64,000 bases of DNA from Polynucleobacter asymbioticus. GTDB taxonomy: Bacteria > Pseudomonadota > Gammaproteobacteria > Burkholderiales > Burkholderiaceae. Both the position numbers and the translations under genes were made by a program. This document shows positions 25,149 to 33,576 of this stretch, in pieces (the stretch's first letter is position 1; each line of letters starts with the position of its first letter). Under the pieces are notes generated by a model, which did no database searches, was not told where the DNA came from, and saw only the letters and a list, made by a program, of their open reading frames with translations. The stretch is from the NCBI RefSeq assembly GCF_018687575.1, contig NZ_CP061297.1, forward strand, positions 496,001-560,000, read 5' to 3'.

Positions 25149-26519
25149 TTAGGAGATCAATAGACTTATCTTGGACTGCTTGCGGATATTCCACAAGCGT
25201 TCTATTGCTGAGCTCATTTCACTTGGCGTTGCGCCGCCACTGAATACGGCAAGACGCATCGCTTTGTCCGTGATCTCTTCGCGACTTAAGGTATTGCCAG
25301 GATCACCCTTAGGTTCATCAACGCGACCCTCTAAAACCTCGCCGTTTTGTAAGTGCACCTTGACTTTGCCAATCCAGCGTTGAGGATAGGCGCTATCGAC
25401 CTCTGGATCCAAGATCATGGTGACGCGATCACGGAATGCGCAAATTTCTTCATCGTGGAAATGTTGATCAAATTCCTGTAGGCCGGCAAATTGATAGTGC
25501 GCAACCAAGGCCAGTACGGTTCCCATCGAGAACTTGGACTGGTGCACGGTAGCTGGATCCGTTACTGGACCCAATACATCGATCGCACCTTGATGAACCA
25601 AGGTTTCCACCTTGGCAATATTACTTGGCTTGAGATGGTGCTTCAGCATGACTTGCAATAAAGCATCTGCAGCAGGATGAGTGTGGCGACATGAAGCGTG
25701 GTACTTAAAGCTGGTCTCAGCAATAGTCCAGCGACTACCCAATCGATCAGTTAGCTTACTAGGGTCTGCATCGCTGGACATGCCAGCAGCTAAACCTTGC
25801 TTGCCTTCTAGGATATGTTCGGCACCAGTAAAGCCTGATTGTGCCAAGTAGGCTGACATCAAACCAGTTGCAGCGGCATGCGCAGTATGGAGTTGCTTGG
25901 AGTCCGCGGCATCGCGCAGGAACTCCCAAAGGCCCGCGGATTGTGTTCCAGCAGAACCAAAGGCATGCAGCATTTGGCTTGGTGTGAGCTTCAGTAGATG
26001 ACCTACGGCAGCAGCTGCTGCTAGGGTGCCAGCAGTACCGGTGGTGTGAAATGTTTTGTAGTGCGAGCGGCCTAAAAATTCACCAACGCGTATGCCTACT
26101 TCATAGCCCACAACAGCGGCCACTAGAAGATCTTCGCCTGAGGCGCCAATAGTCTGTGCCGTTGCCAGTGCAGCAGGAAACACCACAGTGGCTGGATGAA
26201 ACACCGATCCATTGTGAACATCGTCTTGTTCGGCTACATGTGAAGCTGCTGCATTTGCTAAGGCAGCCAAGAAAGGGCTCGAGCTCTGACGACTAATGAG
26301 GATTTCAGCGGAGCCGGGATTGGCAGTATTAAAGCCACCCATATTTTGCGCAAACTGCGTAATCGTTTCTACCGGACGCGAACCTTTGCCAGCAATTGCT
26401 GAGCCAAACCAATCCACGAATAAATCCTCGGTGCGGGCAATCACCTCTTCAGGAATGTCGCTCATTTTTAATTCAGCAGCAAAAGTTGCTAGGGCTTTGG
26501 ATAAGTGCGGAGTAGTCAT
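25149..26519 (-). CDS. MmgE/PrpD-family protein
   Basis: Protein of 456 residues of the MmgE/PrpD fold: AEQDDVHNGSVFHPATVVFPAALA (about 93-116), YEVGIRVGEFLGRSHYKTFHTTGTAGTLAAAAA and the KYHASCRHTHPAADALL segment are diagnostic. The family includes 2-methylcitrate dehydratase and cis-aconitate decarboxylase, the enzyme that makes itaconate. No prpB, prpC or acn neighbours are present, so a methylcitrate-cycle role is not supported by context. It lies 13 bases after the MaoC-like gene and 17 bases before the lyase. Confidence 0.82.
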   Translation of the reverse strand: MTTPHLSKALATFAAELKMSDIPEEVIARTEDLFVDWFGSAIAGKGSRPVETITQFAQNMGGFNTANPGSAEILISRQSSSPFLAALANAAASHVAEQDDVHNGSVFHPATVVFPAALATAQTIGASGEDLLVAAVVGYEVGIRVGEFLGRSHYKTFHTTGTAGTLAAAAAVGHLLKLTPSQMLHAFGSAGTQSAGLWEFLRDAADSKQLHTAHAAATGLMSAYLAQSGFTGAEHILEGKQGLAAGMSSDADPSKLTDRLGSRWTIAETSFKYHASCRHTHPAADALLQVMLKHHLKPSNIAKVETLVHQGAIDVLGPVTDPATVHQSKFSMGTVLALVAHYQFAGLQEFDQHFHDEEICAFRDRVTMILDPEVDSAYPQRWIGKVKVHLQNGEVLEGRVDEPKGDPGNTLSREEITDKAMRLAVFSGGATPSEMSSAIERLWNIRKQSKISLLIS

Positions 26520-26532
26520 TGGGTAAAATTTC

Positions 26533-27417
26533 CTAAGCTAAAACTGCGCTAGCTTGCATGGTGAGCCAGCCTTCATGATCTTCAGCCCAAATAGAGATTG
26601 TTTTTCCTGATGGATCTTTCTCGAGATCGGGTTTGGCGTTGACCTTAAAAATATTGATATCAAAAGTAGGGCGAATGGCGCGGAATTCAAAGCTCTTTAA
26701 TTTGCAGCCTGGAATGCTTTGACGCACAAGATCAACTAAGAGCGTTGCAATTAATGGTCCATGAACAATTAAGCCAGGGTAGCCCTCTACTTCGGTAACG
26801 TATTGACGATCGTAATGAATGCGATGACCATTAAATGTCAGTGCTGAGTAACGAAACAACAAGACATCATCAGGGGTAATTGTTTTAGACCAAATGGCTC
26901 CAGTAGGTGCTGGCGTTGGTGCAACCGGCTTGTCATCAGGCCCTGGTGCATCGCGATACACAATGTCATGCTCCTCAATGAGAGCTAAGCCACTCTGATT
27001 GGAGATTTCATGTTTTACCAACACAAAAATGAGATCGCCAGTGCGACCTGCTTTGTGTGTAACGGATTCGATTCGAGAGACGCGTTCGATTTCATCTCCT
27101 ACTGCAAGCGGAGCCAACCATTGAACGCGACTACCCGCCCACATCCGGCGAGGCAACGGTACTGGAGGTAAAAAACCGCCACGCTTTGGGTGGCCGTCAG
27201 GGCCGATTTCGGATTGAAGGGCGCAGGGCAAAAAGTAAAGCCAATGCCATAGCTCTGGCAGAAAGCTTCCATCGTTAGGGGCAGGGTCGGGTCGATCTAG
27301 CGTAGCTGATAACGCTTTGACCGGTGCTGCAGTAACGATATCTTGAAGGGTCTCGGTTTTACCGATCCATTCTTGGAGATGGGTGATGGTTTGGGGTTCG
27401 ATTCGCATAAGTTCCAT
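26533..27417 (-). CDS. MaoC/HTD2-like acyl-CoA hydratase
   Basis: Double hot-dog protein of 294 residues. An N-terminal FAS1-like dehydratase domain (about 10-165, RRMWAGSRVQWLAPLAVGDEIER) is followed by a C-terminal MaoC-like domain with FRYSALTFNGHRIHYDRQYV, the catalytic His/Asp region. This architecture is shared with mesaconyl-C4-CoA hydratase and itaconyl-CoA hydratase. Followed by a PrpD-family gene and a CitE-like lyase, a branched C5 dicarboxyl-CoA pathway is a reasonable inference. The start is ATG 27417 or ATG 27408; neither has a strong ribosome site. Confidence 0.78.
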   Translation of the reverse strand: MELMRIEPQTITHLQEWIGKTETLQDIVTAAPVKALSATLDRPDPAPNDGSFLPELWHWLYFLPCALQSEIGPDGHPKRGGFLPPVPLPRRMWAGSRVQWLAPLAVGDEIERVSRIESVTHKAGRTGDLIFVLVKHEISNQSGLALIEEHDIVYRDAPGPDDKPVAPTPAPTGAIWSKTITPDDVLLFRYSALTFNGHRIHYDRQYVTEVEGYPGLIVHGPLIATLLVDLVRQSIPGCKLKSFEFRAIRPTFDINIFKVNAKPDLEKDPSGKTISIWAEDHEGWLTMQASAVLA

Positions 27418-27448
27418 TATGCCAATTTCAATCCCAAAAGCAGTGGTG

Positions 27449-28774
27449 CTAGATCAATAAAGTGCTCAGTAAATAACTCAGTAAGCCGGCTAGAGCTGAA
27501 CCGGCCAGGACACTGATGACCCCCTTTTGAAAGCGAAAGAGCGCCAAACCAGCAAGTAGGGTGATGGCAATCGAAATCCAAGAAATGGAGCCACCAATAC
27601 CATGTGGAAAAAAGACGTGATAGGCAAAGAACAGACCTAGGTTGGCGATGACGCCAACTACAGCAGCAGAGATTGCAGTAAGAGGCGCAGTAAAGCTAAG
27701 CTTGCCATGGGTGGACTCAATGAGTGGACCACCTACTAGTACTAAGAAAAAAGAGGGCAGAAAAGTAAACCAGGTGGCAACACAGGCCCCAAGCACACCA
27801 AACCAAAATGGATTGCTATGACCGATCAAGTGTTGAATGTGGCCAGCCAGATAGCCAACAAAAGCCACCACCATAATGAGTGGGCCAGGAGTGGTTTCTC
27901 CCAGCGCTAAGCCGTCCATCATTTGGCCGGCGCTGAGCCAATGGAATTGATCCACGGCACCCTGATAGACATAGGGGAGCACTGCATATGCACCACCAAA
28001 GGTGAGGAAGGCAGCTTTAGTAAAGAACCAGGCAATTTGTGGGTAAAGCGTTTTCCAGCCAAAAAGTAAAACTAAAACAAGAAATGGAATAAGCCATAGG
28101 GCAGTAACCACTGCAGTATGTAATGCCAATCTCTTTTTAGAAAACTGGGCATGGTCTGGTGTTGGAGTGTGATCGTCAATGATTGCTGCGACATGATTCC
28201 CACTCGTTTGATTGTGGGTACCAGTTTGTTGAAAATATTCTGGATAGCGTTTACCACCCCAGATGCCAATTAAAGCGGCACACACCACAATCATTGGAAA
28301 AGCCAGGTTGAAAACAAAGATTGCCAAGAAGGATCCGATTGCAACCCAGCGCAGTGCCTGATTGTGAATCGTGCGCTTACCAATGCGAACCGCGGCGTGA
28401 AGGATGATTGCGGTAACAGCAGGCTTGATGCCAAAAAAGATGGCGGCAATCCAAGGTACTTGGCCAAAAGTGAGATAGACCCAAGATAGGCCGATCAAAA
28501 TAAAAAGAGAGGGCAGTACAAATAGGGTTCCAGCTAAGATGCCACCCCAAGTCCGATGCATGAGCCAGCCGATATAAGTAACTAACTGCTGCGCCTCGGG
28601 TCCTGGCAATAGCATGCAGTAGTTCAGGGCATGTAAAAAGCGCCGCTCAGAAATCCAGCGACGCTTCTCAACAAGCTCTTGGTGAAGGACTGCAATTTGT
28701 CCTGCAGGTCCACCAAAGCTAATAAAGCCAAGCTTGGCCCAAAATTTCAGGGCCTCGCGAAATGGAACACTCAA
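27449..28774 (-). CDS. chrA: Chromate transporter, long-chain CHR family
   Basis: Inner-membrane protein of 441 residues built of two homologous CHR domains (about 5-185 and 225-440). The first has FGGPAGQIAVLHQELVEKRRWISE and LLPGPEAQQL, the second FGGAYAVLPYVYQGAVDQFHWLS and GETTPGPLIMV, as in ChrA exporters of chromate. A His-rich linker (about 190-215) lies between them. It starts with TTG at 28774, overlapping the fabI stop (TTGA), so it is translationally coupled to fabI. No chrB regulator is present, so export of chromate as the main role is uncertain. Confidence 0.85.
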   Translation of the reverse strand: MSVPFREALKFWAKLGFISFGGPAGQIAVLHQELVEKRRWISERRFLHALNYCMLLPGPEAQQLVTYIGWLMHRTWGGILAGTLFVLPSLFILIGLSWVYLTFGQVPWIAAIFFGIKPAVTAIILHAAVRIGKRTIHNQALRWVAIGSFLAIFVFNLAFPMIVVCAALIGIWGGKRYPEYFQQTGTHNQTSGNHVAAIIDDHTPTPDHAQFSKKRLALHTAVVTALWLIPFLVLVLLFGWKTLYPQIAWFFTKAAFLTFGGAYAVLPYVYQGAVDQFHWLSAGQMMDGLALGETTPGPLIMVVAFVGYLAGHIQHLIGHSNPFWFGVLGACVATWFTFLPSFFLVLVGGPLIESTHGKLSFTAPLTAISAAVVGVIANLGLFFAYHVFFPHGIGGSISWISIAITLLAGLALFRFQKGVISVLAGSALAGLLSYLLSTLLI

Positions 28775-29556
28775 ACTTGTTCCATTCCGCCAACGACTTG
28801 GCTAAAGCCGTTATCGACATAAATGATTTCAGCGGTGATACCGTTTGCCAAGTCAGATAACAAGAAAGCTGCGGTGTTACCAACATCGTCAATCGTGACA
28901 TTGCGACGCATTGGAGCGGTTTGTTCAACGGCATCCAAGATCTTGCCAAATCCTTTAATGCCAGCAGCAGCTAAAGTTTTAATCGGGCCAGCAGAGATGC
29001 CGTTAGCACGAATGCCCTTAGGTCCTACTGAGCCAGCGATATAGCGTACCGAGGCTTCTAGTGAGGCCTTAGCAAGACCCATGGTGTTGTAGTTAGGAAC
29101 GTTACGTAAGCTACCGAGGTAGGTCAGCGTCAATAAGGAGGACTTATCGCGCAACATCGGCAAAGCTTCTTTTGCCATCGCTGGGAAGCTGTAAGCAGAG
29201 ATGTCATGGGCAATCTTGAAGCCTTCACGAGACAAGCCTTCTAAAAAGTCACCGGCGATGGCTTCGCGCGGTGCAAAGCCGATTGCGTGAACAAAGCCAT
29301 CAAACTGAGGCCAAGTCTTTGCCAAATCATTGAAGAGGGCAGAAATCTGCTCATCGCTACCAACGTCGCAGTCAAAAATCAGCTCGGTATTGAATTCTTT
29401 TGCAAAATCGACAATGCGGTCTTTAAAGCGCTCACCAACGTAGGTAAAGGCCAGTTCAGCCCCTTCGCGGTGACATGCCTTGGCAATGCCATAGGCGATA
29501 GAGCGGTTAGAAAGAAGGCCGGTAATCAGAATTTTTTTGCCTGCGAGAAAGCCCAT
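28771..29556 (-). CDS. fabI: Enoyl-[acyl-carrier-protein] reductase (NADH)
   Basis: SDR-type FabI of 261 residues, the last step of the fatty-acid elongation cycle. GKKILITGLLSNRSIAYGIA is the FabI-type cofactor motif, YNTMGLAKASLEASVRYIA holds the catalytic Tyr-x6-Lys, and NGISAGPIKTLAAAGI is the substrate loop. Length is normal. It heads the minus-strand run and is coupled to chrA, an unusual partner. It is divergent from the Yej-type importer. Confidence 0.95.
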   Translation of the reverse strand: MGFLAGKKILITGLLSNRSIAYGIAKACHREGAELAFTYVGERFKDRIVDFAKEFNTELIFDCDVGSDEQISALFNDLAKTWPQFDGFVHAIGFAPREAIAGDFLEGLSREGFKIAHDISAYSFPAMAKEALPMLRDKSSLLTLTYLGSLRNVPNYNTMGLAKASLEASVRYIAGSVGPKGIRANGISAGPIKTLAAAGIKGFGKILDAVEQTAPMRRNVTIDDVGNTAAFLLSDLANGITAEIIYVDNGFSQVVGGMEQV

Positions 29557-29566
29557 GTTGTGTCCT

Positions 29567-29596
29567 TTGCTTCAAATGTGGTTTGCTATCTACAAT
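29567..29596 (+). promoter_or_regulatory. Candidate promoter for the yej-like operon
   Basis: TTGCTT (29567-29572), 18-base spacer, TACAAT (29591-29596). Transcription would begin only a few bases before the ATG at 29607, which has no ribosome site, so a very short leader is possible. This is a tentative assignment. Confidence 0.35.
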
Positions 29597-29606
29597 TGTT
29601 GCATAT

Positions 29607-31478
29607 ATGCCCATGCTCCCTGCCATCCGCCAAATCCCCACTTTGCTGCTCTTAGCCTTTCTAGCTGGGGTAGCGGCCAATTCAGCTCAGGGCGCGCAGG
29701 GCATAGCTCAGTATGGCAAACCCAAATATGCCGATGGATTTAGCCATTTTGACTACGTTAATCCCAATGCACCGAGAGGCGGCACCTTAACTTTGCCCAA
29801 TCCAGATCGTCGGACGAGCTTTGATAAGTTCAACCCATTTACCTTGCGCGGGGTGGCCGCTCCTGGGATTGCTCAGCTCATGTTCGAGTCTTTGGCAGTG
29901 GGGAGCGCAGATGAGGTATCGAGTGCTTATGGCCTGATTGCAGAAGATATCCAAGTGGCAGCGGACAAAATGTCAGTGGCGTTTCGGATTCGTCCTGAGG
30001 CGAAGTTTTCAGATGGCAGTGCGATCTTAGCTAGTGACGTAAAACACAGCTTTGATACTTTGATGAGTTCGCTTGCTAATCCGCAATTCAAAACGGTGTA
30101 TGCCGATGTGAAGCAGGCGGTTGTAGTCTCTGATCGCGTTATCCGTTTTGATTTTAAGAATCGCAATCCTGAATTACCGGTGATGGTCGGCACCTTACCC
30201 GTGTTCTCCCGTAACTGGGGTAAGAAACCCGATGGCACGATCACACCTTTTGACAAGTTGACTTTTGAGATGCCGATTGCAAGCGGTCCTTATGTGATTG
30301 AGTCTTACAAAGCTGGCAAGACAATGATCTTCAAGCGCAATCCGAATTACTGGGCTGATCAAGGCGGTAAGACACTCAATGTTCGCGTTGGTTTTTATAA
30401 CTTTGATCGCGTGAACTACAAACTCTATAGCGATGACGCCGTACGTCTTGAAGCCTTCAAAGCAGGGGAGTTCGATGCACTAGTGGAATACCGTGCGAAG
30501 AATTGGGCGAAGAGTTATGTGGGTCCCCGATTTAATGATGGCACTCTAGAAAAGAAAGCTTTTCTCAATCACAACGGTGCAGGCATGCAAGGTTTTGCCA
30601 TGAATGTGCGCCGACCCATTTTTCAGGATCCACGCGTACGACAAGCCTTGGGTTATGCGCTGGACTTTGAGTGGCTAAACCGCCAACTATTCTTTGAGCA
30701 GTACAGCCGCATCAATAGTTACTTTACGAATAGCGACCTGAGCGCTAACTTTGATGGTCCTCGCAAACCCACTGAAGCGGAATTGAAATTACTCAAACCT
30801 CTGAAGGCGCAATATCCTAAGCGGGTGCCGGATGCAGTTTTTGATCCGATGCCCGCTGCACCTTCCACTGCTTCCCCAGATAGCTTGCGTCAGAACTTGC
30901 GCAAGGCGCGTGACTTATTGGCTCAAGCTGGATGGCAATATCGTGACGGTGCTTTACGCAATATGCAGGGTGAGCCTTTCCGTTTTGAGATGGTGGAAGA
31001 TGGCCCATTCTTCTTAAGAGTGATTTCATCCTATGTGCGTAATCTGGAGAAGCTGGGGATTCAGGTGGATATTCGGACGAGTGACTTTGCTTTGCATCAA
31101 AAGCGTATGGATGAATACGACTTTGATATGACAACGATTCGTTTCCCTGACTCACAAAGCCCGGGTAATGAATTGTGGGATCGATTTGGTAGTCAGGCTG
31201 CAAAAGAAAAGGGATCTGACAATGTGATCGGGGTGCAGTCTCCAGTGGTCGATGCCTTGGTAGATGCAGTTGTGAAGGCTCAGACCCGCGAGGAGTTGCG
31301 TGCAGCGACCAGAGCTTTAGACCGTGTTTTGTGGAATAGCTACTACGTGATTCCTCAGTGGTACAACCCAACCCACCGAATCGCGTATCGTAAAGAGATG
31401 CGCTATCCAGAACCTCCTTTGTATTACACCGCTGAGTCTTGGATTCTGCTCAATTGGTGGAAAGAGGGGGCGCGCTAA
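29607..31478 (+). CDS. yejA: Peptide ABC transporter substrate-binding protein, YejA-like
   Basis: SBP family 5 receptor of 623 residues with a signal peptide (about 1-30, cleaved near AQGAQG). GIAQYGKPKYADGFSHFDYVNPNAPRGG and FDKFNPFTLRG are the YejA-type start, with LMFESLAVGSADE and the C-terminal VIPQWYNPTHRIAYR. YejA binds oligopeptides and microcin C-like compounds. The ATG at 29607 (or 29613) is preferred over a TTG 24 bases upstream. The permease gene begins at its stop codon, giving the order yejA-yejB-yejE-yejF. Confidence 0.88.
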   Translation: MPMLPAIRQIPTLLLLAFLAGVAANSAQGAQGIAQYGKPKYADGFSHFDYVNPNAPRGGTLTLPNPDRRTSFDKFNPFTLRGVAAPGIAQLMFESLAVGSADEVSSAYGLIAEDIQVAADKMSVAFRIRPEAKFSDGSAILASDVKHSFDTLMSSLANPQFKTVYADVKQAVVVSDRVIRFDFKNRNPELPVMVGTLPVFSRNWGKKPDGTITPFDKLTFEMPIASGPYVIESYKAGKTMIFKRNPNYWADQGGKTLNVRVGFYNFDRVNYKLYSDDAVRLEAFKAGEFDALVEYRAKNWAKSYVGPRFNDGTLEKKAFLNHNGAGMQGFAMNVRRPIFQDPRVRQALGYALDFEWLNRQLFFEQYSRINSYFTNSDLSANFDGPRKPTEAELKLLKPLKAQYPKRVPDAVFDPMPAAPSTASPDSLRQNLRKARDLLAQAGWQYRDGALRNMQGEPFRFEMVEDGPFFLRVISSYVRNLEKLGIQVDIRTSDFALHQKRMDEYDFDMTTIRFPDSQSPGNELWDRFGSQAAKEKGSDNVIGVQSPVVDALVDAVVKAQTREELRAATRALDRVLWNSYYVIPQWYNPTHRIAYRKEMRYPEPPLYYTAESWILLNWWKEGAR

Positions 31479-32554
31479 TGCAAGGGCAAATGTGGTCTTA
31501 CATCTTGAAGCGTGTGCTCTTGATGATCCCTACTTTGTTAGGCGTCTTAACTCTCACGTTTGCAGTGGTGCAATTTGTACCAGGTGGTCCTGTCGAACAA
31601 TTAATGCTGGAGCTCAAAGGCAAGGGCGATGCTGCAGTGAGTGGAGCAGAGTCTTCTGGTGGTGGCAGTAACTATCGTGGCCGCCAAGGCGTAGATGCTG
31701 AGCGCTTGGCCGAGGTCAAGGCTTTGTATGGTTTTGATAAGCCACCAGTAGAGCGTTATTTCATGATGCTCAAGCGTTTTGCGCAATTTGATTTAGGCCA
31801 GAGCTACTACCAACACCAAAGTGTTTGGCAATTGGTTGTTTCCAAGTTGCCAGTGTCTATCAGCATAGGCTTATGGACCTTCTTTCTAACCTACTTGGTG
31901 TCGATACCCTTGGGGATTGCTAAGGCGGTTAGAGATGGCTCGCGCTTTGATGCGGTGACGAGCACCATGATTTTGGTGGGCTATGCCATCCCAGGATTTG
32001 TATTAGGCGTTCTCTTACTGGTGATCTTTGGTGGCGGTAGTTTCTTGCAAATCTTCCCCTTGCGTGGATTAACTTCAGATAACTGGAGTGAGCTGAGCAT
32101 GATGGGTAAGGTGATGGATTATTTGTGGCACTTGGTTCTACCCATTACCGCTTCAGTTTTAGGTAGTTTTGCAGTGATCACGATGTTGACGAAGAATTCT
32201 TTCTTAGAGGAAATTCGGAAGCAGTATGTACTGACTGCCAGAGCCAAAGGCCTGACTGAAAAACAAGTACTTTGGAAGCACGTGTTCCGCAATGCGCTTT
32301 TGCCTTTGGTGACTGGATTTCCAGCGGCATTTATTGGCGCCTTTTTTACCGGATCGCTATTGATCGAGACCCTGTTCTCCTTGGATGGACTGGGTTTGCT
32401 GTCTTACGAATCGGTGATGCGCCGTGACTACCCAGTCGTTTTTGGAACGTTGTATCTCTTTACGCTGATCGGCTTATTTACAAAGTTGATTTCAGATCTT
32501 TGCTATGTCTATATTGACCCACGCATCCAGTTTGGTGCGGGAGGTGGCTCATGA
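31478..32554 (+). CDS. yejB: Peptide ABC transporter permease, YejB-like
   Basis: Permease of 358 residues with about six transmembrane segments. YILKRVLLMIPTLLGVLTLTF is the usual first helix, and the EAA loop is RAKGLTEKQVLWKHVFRNALLPLV. The start at 31478 overlaps the yejA stop by one base (TAATG) and has GAGGGGG upstream; the open frame extends further 5' but homologues begin here. A Gly/Ser-rich periplasmic insertion (about 50-70, ESSGGGSNYRGR) is typical of YejB. Confidence 0.9.
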   Translation: MQGQMWSYILKRVLLMIPTLLGVLTLTFAVVQFVPGGPVEQLMLELKGKGDAAVSGAESSGGGSNYRGRQGVDAERLAEVKALYGFDKPPVERYFMMLKRFAQFDLGQSYYQHQSVWQLVVSKLPVSISIGLWTFFLTYLVSIPLGIAKAVRDGSRFDAVTSTMILVGYAIPGFVLGVLLLVIFGGGSFLQIFPLRGLTSDNWSELSMMGKVMDYLWHLVLPITASVLGSFAVITMLTKNSFLEEIRKQYVLTARAKGLTEKQVLWKHVFRNALLPLVTGFPAAFIGAFFTGSLLIETLFSLDGLGLLSYESVMRRDYPVVFGTLYLFTLIGLFTKLISDLCYVYIDPRIQFGAGGGS

Positions 32555-33576
32555 GTCGCTGGCATCGATTTAAAAACAGCCGTTTGGGTTATGCCAGTCT
32601 GTGGATCTTCATGGTCTTGTTTGGCCTCTCCATGTGTGCTGAACTGATTGCGAATGACAAGCCTTTGGTGGTTCGCTATGAAGGTAAGTTTTATTTCCCA
32701 ATTCTGAAAACACAGCCTGAGAGAGTGTTTGGTGGAGACTTTGCAACGCCAACTGATTTTTTAGATCCCGATATTCGCCACAACATTACAAGCAATGGCA
32801 ATTGGGCAGTTTATCCACCAATCCCCTATAGCTATGAAACGCTGAACTACTTCTCAAAAGTCCCGAATCCTGCTCCACCATCTTTGGATAACTGGTTGGG
32901 GACTGATGACCGGGGGCGCGATGTCTTATCGCGTTTGATTTATGGCTTCCAACTATCGATTCTATTTGGCTTAGCCTTAACGATTGTGGGGGTGAGTGTT
33001 GGCATCATCACCGGATCTTTAATGGGATTCTTTGGCGGCAAGTTTGATCTGGTTTCTCAGCGCTTGATTGAGATTTGGTCAGCGATGCCAGAGTTGTATT
33101 TGCTCATCATCTTTGCATCTATCTTTAATCCGAGCATTTGGCTTTTGATTATTTTGTTAGCAGCATTTGGTTGGATGGGTTTGTCTGACTATGTTCGTGC
33201 CGAATTTTTCCGCAATCGCGCTTTGGAATATGTTCGTGCAGCCCGAGCATTGGGATTAACGAATTTGCAAATCATGCGCCGCCATATTTTGCCGAACAGT
33301 TTGACCCCAGTCATCACCTTCCTTCCTTTCAGAATGAGTGCGGCGATTTTGTCGCTCACGAGTTTAGATTTTTTAGGTCTGGGCGTACCTCCTGGCACAC
33401 CAAGTCTTGGAGAGCTTCTCTCCCAAGGTAAAAGTAATTTGGATGCCTGGTGGATTTCACTATCGACCTTTGTAGTTTTAGTGGCTACCTTGCTGCTGCT
33501 CACTTTTATGGGTGAGGCCTTACGTGATGCTTTTGATTCTCGTAAGTCAGGCGCTATGAGTGGAGGACGCTCATGA
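32551..33576 (+). CDS. yejE: Peptide ABC transporter permease, YejE-like
   Basis: Second permease of 341 residues. It has an N-terminal helix, the long periplasmic region with FGGDFATPTDFLDPDI and YPPIPYSYETLNY characteristic of YejE, the NWLGTDDRGRDVLSRLIYG motif, and the EAA loop RAARALGLTNLQIMRRHILPNSLTPV. It overlaps yejB by ATGA and yejF in the same way, so the four subunits are made in step. Confidence 0.9.
   Translation: MSRWHRFKNSRLGYASLWIFMVLFGLSMCAELIANDKPLVVRYEGKFYFPILKTQPERVFGGDFATPTDFLDPDIRHNITSNGNWAVYPPIPYSYETLNYFSKVPNPAPPSLDNWLGTDDRGRDVLSRLIYGFQLSILFGLALTIVGVSVGIITGSLMGFFGGKFDLVSQRLIEIWSAMPELYLLIIFASIFNPSIWLLIILLAAFGWMGLSDYVRAEFFRNRALEYVRAARALGLTNLQIMRRHILPNSLTPVITFLPFRMSAAILSLTSLDFLGLGVPPGTPSLGELLSQGKSNLDAWWISLSTFVVLVATLLLLTFMGEALRDAFDSRKSGAMSGGRS

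Noticed and set aside
30817..31371. 184-codon open frame opposite yejA
   Set aside because: Antisense shadow of the binding-protein gene; composition is not protein-like.
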